This document shows, piece after piece, positions 57,078 through 64,000 of a stretch of 64,000 nt of DNA (its first letter is position 1; every line of letters starts with the position of its first letter). Source of the DNA: Lonicera japonica (Eukaryota; Streptophyta; Magnoliopsida; Dipsacales; Caprifoliaceae). A program made the translations under genes and the position numbers. Location: contig JAKCWG010000643.1 of the NCBI GenBank assembly GCA_021464415.1, positions 1-64,000 of the forward strand, given 5' to 3'. A model generated the notes under the pieces. It saw only the letters and a program-made list of their open reading frames with translations. It searched no databases and was not told where the DNA came from.

Positions 57078-57914
57078 GTTGTGATAAATTTTAATATTCG
57101 TAAGTGCACGAATCGGTTGATAAAATAGCACGCAAGAAACGTCGATCCTACAAAAACTCAAATAGAATATTTTATAAGTATTTTGTTAACTTTTCACTAA
57201 ATTCCTAATATAGCTAGAAAAATAGTGGAATAAAATCATTCAAGTTTCATTAATTTATAAAATCCAATTCTAATTCTTTCACAGTGAAACTTATGTATAA
57301 AATCAAAACACTTACTATATCCGTCCAAACACGCCATATATTTGATCTTAACAAATCATAAAGTGAATCTAACAAAAAATAATGAGAATCAAACTTTATT
57401 TTTATCAATAAAAATAGGCATCCAATATGAAGAGTATTTAACATTAAAGTATTAAATTTGTAGAGTCAATTGGTATGAACATGGCAAGAGAATCAATTAA
57501 ATATATTCATCCTAACCCTAACACAAATTTACATTACTATAGAAAAAAATTAAATAAACAAAAAATAATAAAATTAAAGTACACTTATTTGGCATAAATT
57601 AAATATATTCATCGTAATTTTGGATCTTGAGATGGTTGAATTTGTAAAAGTTCTGAACTACAAAGTTGTAGATTTTGAAATTTTCTTCAAATTAGGCGCA
57701 AGAAATAGCATGATTTAGAGTTCTGAGTAAAAAGTTATGCATCCGAAAATATTGACTAACTTTAGGTATCTTCACTTGCTTTAATTTCTTCATTTTTCTC
57801 GATCTTCTTCAATTCTATTCTAATACCTGAGAAGAAATAAAAATAAAAATATTAATAATAGTATATGCTCTCTAAAGTATAAATTAGCAAAATAAATTAT
57901 ACCAATTTCTTGGT
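57078..57914 (-). other. Possible reverse-oriented Ty3/gypsy LTR fragment
   Basis: Read on the minus strand, GTAGGATCGACG...CGATTCGTGCACTTACG (57,095-57,155) resembles the terminal motif of Athila-like LTRs. I found no target duplication. No gene is present. Confidence 0.3.
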
Positions 57915-58665
57915 AGATCACCCGCTGTGGCCGATTAGTGAAAAGAAGGTTGAGACAATTGACCATATGCTTAGACCCTGCCCGGCGATTTGTGAAGTGT
58001 GGGCGGAGAGTCTTGCTACTCTTTGTATCAACAAAGCAAAAACTTCAAGAATTGATGTGTAGTTTAATGAGTGTTTGAAAATTCTCAAAAAGCGTTTCTT
58101 AAATGGGGTGCAAGTGGCATGCCATTATTCTCTTTCTTATGCTAGTTTATATGGAAAGCAAGGAAAGACAAAGTGTTCAATGGGGTTGAGTTTGAGCCTT
58201 TATCAATTGTTTCCCGTGCAATTTCGGCCTCACTTGAGTTTTTCTAGCACAGACCTCGCACTTCTCAGTCTTTGAAAGACGTTTTCATGCTTAGTCGGGC
58301 CAATCTTTTAAAGTGGAAGGCTTCATTGTCCAGGATCTCGATCTGAATATCAACTGTGATGGTGCTCTGTTGGTTGGGCCTAAGTTTGGTGTGGCAACTT
58401 TCATGGTTCGCAACTATGATGGTTCTATTGTTGAGGATTAGGCAATCTAGTTTTCTTGTGTGAACTCTTTCGCGATCGAAGCTAGGGCTGTTTAGGAAGT
58501 TGTTATTTTTCTTGCCTTCTTAGTTCAGGTTCCGACAGTTATTGAATTTGATTGTCTCCCTGTTGTAAAATCTATTTCCGCCTCTTTGTTTTCTTGCCTT
58601 GGGATTCAACGAGTGTGATTTAAACTTCTCGAAAGTTAAATTTTAAATGCCCGAATGAATCGTTT
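57915..58665 (+). pseudogene. LINE-derived zf-RVT/RNase H-like pseudogene, copy 2
   Basis: It is collinear with 31,205-33,245 minus its two insertions. Recognisable parts are EKKVETIDHM (about 57,940) and INCDGAL...GVATFMVRNYDG (about 58,345-58,420). In-frame stops (for example near 58,059 and 58,439) show it is dead. It provides the empty sites for the hAT element and the solo LTR in copy 1. Confidence 0.6.
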
Positions 58666-58680
58666 CAATTTATCCCCCCC

Positions 58681-59116
58681 GGTAGGCATGTCAAAAGATC
58701 AATCGGATTAGGGTGAATCCAAATCTATATTAATAATAAAAAATTCATATTGGATTCGGATCGGATCATGTAACAGATCACCAAAATACTGATCCATATC
58801 CAAATTGTATATAATCTGTTTTGTTTAAAATTTTAATTATATTATAATTAGTTTGTAATTAAATAATAAAATAATGAAGCTAACATGAAAGTTAAACCTA
58901 ACCACAGCCAAATTTCTTCAAGTATAAATATTTGTCTTGTATCGGATCGGATTGACATAAATCCATATCTAATATCTTAATCAAAGGCTTAAGGGGTTCG
59001 GATCGGATTTCATTGTAATTAAAGATCATAATTTTCAATCCATTTTTGACTAAGTGAATCAGATTTGGATCTAGTTTGAATACAAATTCGATCTATTGAC
59101 ACTTGACAGACCTACC
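58681..59116. mobile_element. TIR element inside LINE-derived copy 2
   Basis: GGTAGGCATGTCAAAAG at the left opposes TTGACACTTGACAGACCTACC at the right. The interior is rich in GGATCGGAT-type repeats. A piece of the same element is at about 33,280-33,350. No clear target duplication. Confidence 0.5.
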
Positions 59117-60478
59117 AGCAACACTAACGGTGCTGCATGCTTATTGGGTAGCCACTAAATACAAGGTTGTTATTGTTTCTCCTAATTGGCAGTCTAATTT
59201 GTCTCGGGAGTTCACAACTTTTCTGTCCTCGGATTTTGCGCATGAAGGAATTGGTTAGCTTTTTATGTGTATCGGTGGTAGGTTTTTGCGCATGAAGGAG
59301 TGTGGTGTGGAATTTTTTATTATCTAGTAAAGAAAAGCGACTTAATTTTTTTTAAATAAAAAAATACTAATAAAATAAACTTTTTGGTATAGTGACTTAT
59401 GACCTCATCGGAATAATTTTAAAAACTCAAATTTCTAGTTTATATATTGGAGTTATATTCTTTTTGAGCAAAGGAAGATATCAAATTAATTATCTCCTTT
59501 AAAAATAATTTTATATTATGATAAATTTTGTATAATATGGTCCATAAATTTGACCAGTTAAAATTTATTTTTTATATATACACATATGATACATTTTATG
59601 AGTTATTTTCATCTAAAATCAATTCTAAACAAAATGTTATTATTCAATAGGCATGTTTTGCATTTCAAATGCGTCATGTAGAGCTCATGAATATTGACCA
59701 TATATTTTAGTAGGTTTAGTTATATTTAGTAGGTAACTTGATCAATTAGAAATTACATACCGGTTAGAGTTATGTATTTCTTATATAGTAATATTGACTA
59801 TTGGGATATTAGAGGAAGCTAAATTGTTTGGATACCAGGAAAAATAATCTTGAAGAACTCAAACTTCTAGCCAAATTTGTGGTGGATGACTTTTTAATGT
59901 ACGGAATAATCTCCTAATTTCTTTTATTTTTAAAATTGTTTTATTTCTAACTTCATCTAGTTGTAATTCTTCTACTAAATTTGGTAGTATCTGAAAAAAT
60001 AAATTAATGGCAACTTTTTAGAGAGTATATTATCATGATTATAAAAAAATAGAAATCAATAAATTATTTGTACTTACCAGTAAAGTAACAAGAATTATGA
60101 TAGATTACGATTGTTCAAATCTTCATTCGTTAATATGTATCAATCAATACCTAAATTCTAATGGTAGATTATGAAGTGGAATCACTTCTACTAAAGTAAT
60201 AAATGTAATTTATTTTTTTGTAAATTTCAACCTCTATTAAAGAAATCAATTGTGTGTATATATATATATATATATCATATTTTCTAGGATTTGTTATCGC
60301 ATAATGTTGATCTGATAGATGTCAAAATTGTTTTCGGCAATATCAACTTCCAAATTTTTGTCGTTTGCAAGCATACATGAATATATATATATATAGTGAT
60401 ACTCATGCGAAAGGTTGCCTTTTCGTATAAGGATCATGACTATATACATATATACGTATAATATATAGTAGAGCAACT
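59117..60478. other. Non-coding region with repeat D copy 3
   Basis: The first part (to about 59,310) may be LINE 3' sequence. Repeat D copy 3 occupies about 59,395-59,745. The rest is AT-rich with a (TA)n run near 60,257-60,276. No gene is supported. Confidence 0.5.
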
Positions 60479-62184
60479 TATGAGAATCCGCAAATGCGAC
60501 CCCCGGGTCTCGTCCCCGTTCGTTGGGCGTCTTGAAACGTCGGAACGGATCCCGTCGTTCCATTTGCTTGGAGTTTGTTTTGATAATTCATATCGGGTGT
60601 CCCTACGTCTATTCTAGATGCAAAAGGGTTCGTTCAGAGTCGCCAGTACGTTTTACGAGAAAACGGACAAAAAGGGTTGTGTAAGGGGAAAGGCTACAGA
60701 TAAGCCTTTCTTTACACGTTTGTCTGCGAAACCAGGATTCTATAGGGTTCGGGAACTATATTACGGTTTGGGAAGGTGTTAAGCACCCATTCCGCCCTTT
60801 CGGTCTCTAGTGGTCTTATATGTTTATTCTATGTTGAAAAACTTGGATGCTTTTACTGACAGTCTACTACTTTTCAAATGAAAACCTTAATTTTTTGGGG
60901 GAAAACGGGAAAGGATAGAAACCTTTGTGTTCTGAGATCCAATGTTTTTATTATTGAAAGATGTAAATACAAATGACAAAATCATTTATTTTGAAAGAGT
61001 ATCCCGTATTATTTTCCTCAGATAATGACGGTTTTCTCGGGTTGTGATTACTTTTGTAAAAGTTTGGATCTTGTATTGGAACTAATTTAATGTGGAATCA
61101 GAACTCTTGAGGAGAGTTATCAGACACGTCGCAGTCTATAGAGAAGACAGGATATGTTGATTTTAATTCCTAGATAAGTCTTATCAGTCCAGGTTTTAAA
61201 AACAGAATTTTATCTGGACGATAGTCTACTTATTCTTCTGGTTTTGCAAATGGTTTTATCAGGGTCTTTTATTTTGAAGATGGTAGACTATTTATAACTT
61301 GGCAATAAGTTTATTCAAATAAAACGAGGACAAAACAACAGAAATAAAACAAGTACACAGACAAACCTGATTTTCCAGCGCGTTAGAAACCTAGCACAAC
61401 CATGTTGCCACTTCGCTTACTAGGACGGGGAGAATAATAGACTTTATTTACCTTCCCGACGAGAATAATAATAAGAAAGAGAATATAATACGGCAGAGAG
61501 ATCTCCGGCGATGATAATCTTCTCCTTCTTCAGATATTTTCGAGAATTCGATTCCCGAGACTGGACACGTCGAGTGTCGAGAATAGATTCGATAATTCTT
61601 CAGAAATAAGACGATAATAGAAAATACTAGACGAAAGATCAGAAAATCAGATCATAAACCCGCAATTCTGCTCTAAAACTACTGTTTTTTGCTGTGATGT
61701 TGGTGTCTTCAAACCCTTGGGGGTGGTGGCCTATTTATAGTGGCGAAAGGGCATATGTCGCGAGACATTTGGGTGTATGTCGCGCGACAATCTTGACTGT
61801 CGCGCGACATTTACTTTAATGATGACGTGGTGGGGCAAATGTCTCGCGACATTTACTTTAATGATGATGTGGTGGGGCAAATGTCGCGCGACATTTGGGT
61901 GTATGTCGCGCGACAATCTTGACTGTCGCGCGACATTTACTTTAATGATGATGTGGTGGGGCATATGTCGCGCGACATGTCCCTGGAAAAGGGGATTGTC
62001 GCGCGACATGTCCCTGGAAAAGGGGATTGTCACGCGACATTTCACTTTAAAACATGTTTGTTTGGCCAACGAACCCTTTTGGGACAGTTTCGGTGTGTTC
62101 GGGTGAGTTCCGGACTCAAAAACAGTACTTTCGAAGGTCGTTAGGGTTCTTGCGGGGGTCACGGATCGGGGTGTCTACACAACT
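60474..62184 (-). mobile_element. Tat-like solo LTR, inverted relative to 1,525-3,063
   Basis: The LTR 60,479-62,179 (1,701 bp) reads on the minus strand from TGTAGACACCCCGATCC to GCGGATTCTCATA (CA decayed to TA). A perfect duplication CAACT flanks it (60,474-60,478 and 62,180-62,184), so it is a solo LTR, not an end of the element at 1-3,063. It holds about ten copies or variants of TGTCGCGCGACA (61,755-62,041) next to a TATA box (61,731-61,739). The frames crossing the palindromes are not genes. Confidence 0.92.
61731..61739 (-). promoter_or_regulatory. TATA box of the inverted Tat-like LTR
   Basis: CTATTTATA on the plus strand reads TATAAATAG on the minus strand, at the same place relative to the palindromes as in the LTR at 1,525. 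Confidence 0.65.
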
Positions 62185-62431
62185 CAATCCACTGCAAAAG
62201 TAAATTAAAATTGTTGTTGCCAAATTATCGTACAATAGTGAAAAGATATGGTATGAAAGCAAATTTATCAAATCATTCAAATTTTGAATATGTACAATAC
62301 TTACCTTTGACAAAACAAATATTGATTTTGTAGGGAGAGAAGTCAAATGAGGTTGAAGATGGAAGAGTGGAGATATATAGATATATATAAAGAAAATTTA
62401 TCAGATCATTCAAATTGTGAAAAGAAAAACC

Positions 62432-64000
62432 CAGTTAAATTGAAGATGTTTATCAACGAGTCTTGAGATATCAAACTAACTGATATTGGAAAAAGTTTAA
62501 ATAAAGTGACTAGTCATATTTTTTATTTTTTTGAAATTTAAATTTATTGGAAAATGATTAGGGGAAGGTAAAATAAAGTGAAGAAAAGTGTTGGTTGAGT
62601 ACAAAATACGATATTTAAAACAAAACATTAAGTGTGATTAGTAAGCAATTTTATTTAAATTACAAATTATAAACACATAAATTATTCTTTTATGAAATTA
62701 TAATTTGAAAATATTTTTAATAGTAATGTAAAAGCAATAATTGTACATCTTTTATAATATGAGGAAGATTCAAGTTACACCGGTATAAGATTAAGAAGTT
62801 TTACACCCATCAATAAATTTTTCTCATATTCATAATTTATCAATTCCACCATTAGATAAGCTATTTTTATTGTATTTATCAAGCATGCAAAGTTTTAAAT
62901 TAATCAAATATTTGTAATCATATATAAGCACAATACTTACTTTTACTTAATTATTGTAAGGTTCATAATCCATTATATAACATAATCATGACAAGGGACT
63001 TATGCATATCCAATTACTTTAATTTTTTTTCCACGCATCTTTGGAATATCATAATAAACTAATTTAATGATTAGATTGATAAATTATAAAATTGAGAAAA
63101 AGTATTGATGTGTATAAAACTTTTTTATTTTTACACCTGGTGTAACTTGAACTCTTTTCTTTATAATTTATATTGATATTAATTTTGCTTCCTCTTAAAG
63201 CGAATATATTGAATTGAAATTGATTTCTATTGATGTAGATTGACTTATCGAGAAAGAAGTGGGTGTAAAACTAATTTAAGATCTTGTTTGGCATTTTGAA
63301 ATCATTAAAAAAATTAAAATAAATAAATAAAACAGTTAAATTGAATATGTTTATCAACGAGTCTTGAGACGCAAAACTAATTGATATTGGAAGAATTTTA
63401 AATAAAGTTACTAGTCACATTTTTATTTTATTTTTGAAAATTAAATATTGGAAAATGAAAAGGAGAAGGTAAAATAAAGTGAAGAAAAGTGTTGGTTTAG
63501 TACAAAATATGATATTTAAAACATAACATTAAGTGTGATTAGTAAACATTTTTATTTAAATTATAAATTATAGAAACATAAATTATTTTTTTACGAAATT
63601 ATAATTTTAAAATATTTTTAACAGTAATGTAAAAGCAATAATTGTACATCTTTTATGATATATATGAGGAATATTCAAGTTACACTATTAAGAAGTTTTA
63701 CACCGATCAATAATTTTTTTATGATTCGTAATTTAATAATTACACCATTGGATAAGCTATTTTTATTGTGCTTATCAAGCATACAGAGTTTTAAATTAAT
63801 TTGATATTTATAACCATATAATCACCGTACTTACTTTACTTAATTTTTGTAAGGCTCGTAATCCATTATATAATATAATTATGATGAGAGACTTCTGCAT
63901 ATCATATTATTTTAATTTTTTTGCATGCATCTTTGGAATATTATTATAAACTAATTTGATGGTTAGATTGATAAATCATGAAATTGAGAAAAAGTTATTG
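62432..64000 (+). repeat. Direct duplication, period about 900 bp
   Basis: Unit 1 begins near GTTAAATTGAAGATG (62,434) and unit 2 near GTTAAATTGAATATG (63,335). They stay collinear for over 600 bases, with landmarks TAAAATAAAGTGAAGAAAAG and AATGTAAAAGCAATAATTG. Unit 2 runs off the window. A diverged third fragment is at about 38,930-39,090. No gene is present. Confidence 0.85.
62768..63150. mobile_element. MITE-like inverted-repeat segment within duplication unit 1
   Basis: TTCAAGTTACACCGG at the left opposes CCTGGTGTAACTTGAA at the right; arms of roughly 45 bases include AAGTTTTACACCCATCAAT and its reverse. Unit 2 shows the left arm again near 63,670. Confidence 0.5.

Noticed and set aside
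61731..62162. Open frame of 143 residues on the minus strand in the inverted LTR
   Set aside because: It is repeated palindrome sequence inside a solo LTR and corresponds to the LTR promoter region, not a gene.
60479..62179. Second end of the same Tat-like element as 1-3,063
   Set aside because: It is inverted and has its own perfect CAACT duplication, so it is an independent solo insertion.

Overview
The window is AT-rich, intergenic-looking DNA from a plant nuclear genome, most likely a eudicot. The evidence is plant-type LTR retrotransposons (an Athila-lineage Ty3/gypsy element primed by tRNA-Asp, a chromodomain-bearing Ty3/gypsy element primed by tRNA-Met, Ty1/copia remnants, Tat-like LTRs), several MITE families, and plant secreted-peptide genes with TATA boxes and a GT-AG intron. 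I see no rRNA, functional tRNA, CRISPR or bacterial-type operon.

Only two loci look like host genes. One at 9,628-11,330 is a two-exon gene for a small secreted protein with eight cysteines that I cannot place in a named family. The other at 41,971-42,282 is a single-exon gene for a 103-residue secreted peptide precursor whose C-terminal region (PSGSNPCTYIPG followed by a second Cys) resembles the CTNIP/SCREW phytocytokines.

Layout, left to right. 1-3,063: 3' part of a Tat-like Ty3/gypsy element, with a 45-bp tandem array and a 3' LTR carrying palindromes. 3,064-6,146: AT-rich repeats. 6,147-7,208: CACTA-like non-autonomous element built from hairpins. 7,568-8,600: segmental repeat with a Stowaway-like MITE nested inside another. 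9,518-11,330: cysteine-rich gene. 12,143-22,665: complete young Athila element with target-site duplication. 23,481-23,824: MITE. 25,094-29,866: decayed copia element split by an Athila-type solo LTR. 29,878-30,765: Mutator-like non-autonomous element, possibly a Pack-MULE. 30,757-31,204: second copy of the 7.6-kb segment. 31,205-33,245: LINE-derived RNase H pseudogene holding a hAT element and a solo LTR. 33,566-34,957: long-TIR element. 36,238-37,826: solo LTR. 40,560-41,070: Tourist-like MITE. 41,971-42,282: peptide gene. 43,283-44,628: second long-TIR element. 46,500-48,815: solo LTR. 49,569-55,943: decayed chromovirus. 57,915-58,665: second LINE-derived copy. 60,479-62,179: inverted Tat-like solo LTR. 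62,430-64,000: 900-bp direct duplication.

The window is mainly a record of nested transposition. Many insertions are bounded by readable target-site duplications, and several have a paralogous empty site elsewhere in the window. The oddest sequence features are three unrelated palindrome or hairpin arrays: two in LTRs upstream of the promoter and one in the CACTA-like element. All positions and homologies were read by eye from the sequence; no database search was run.
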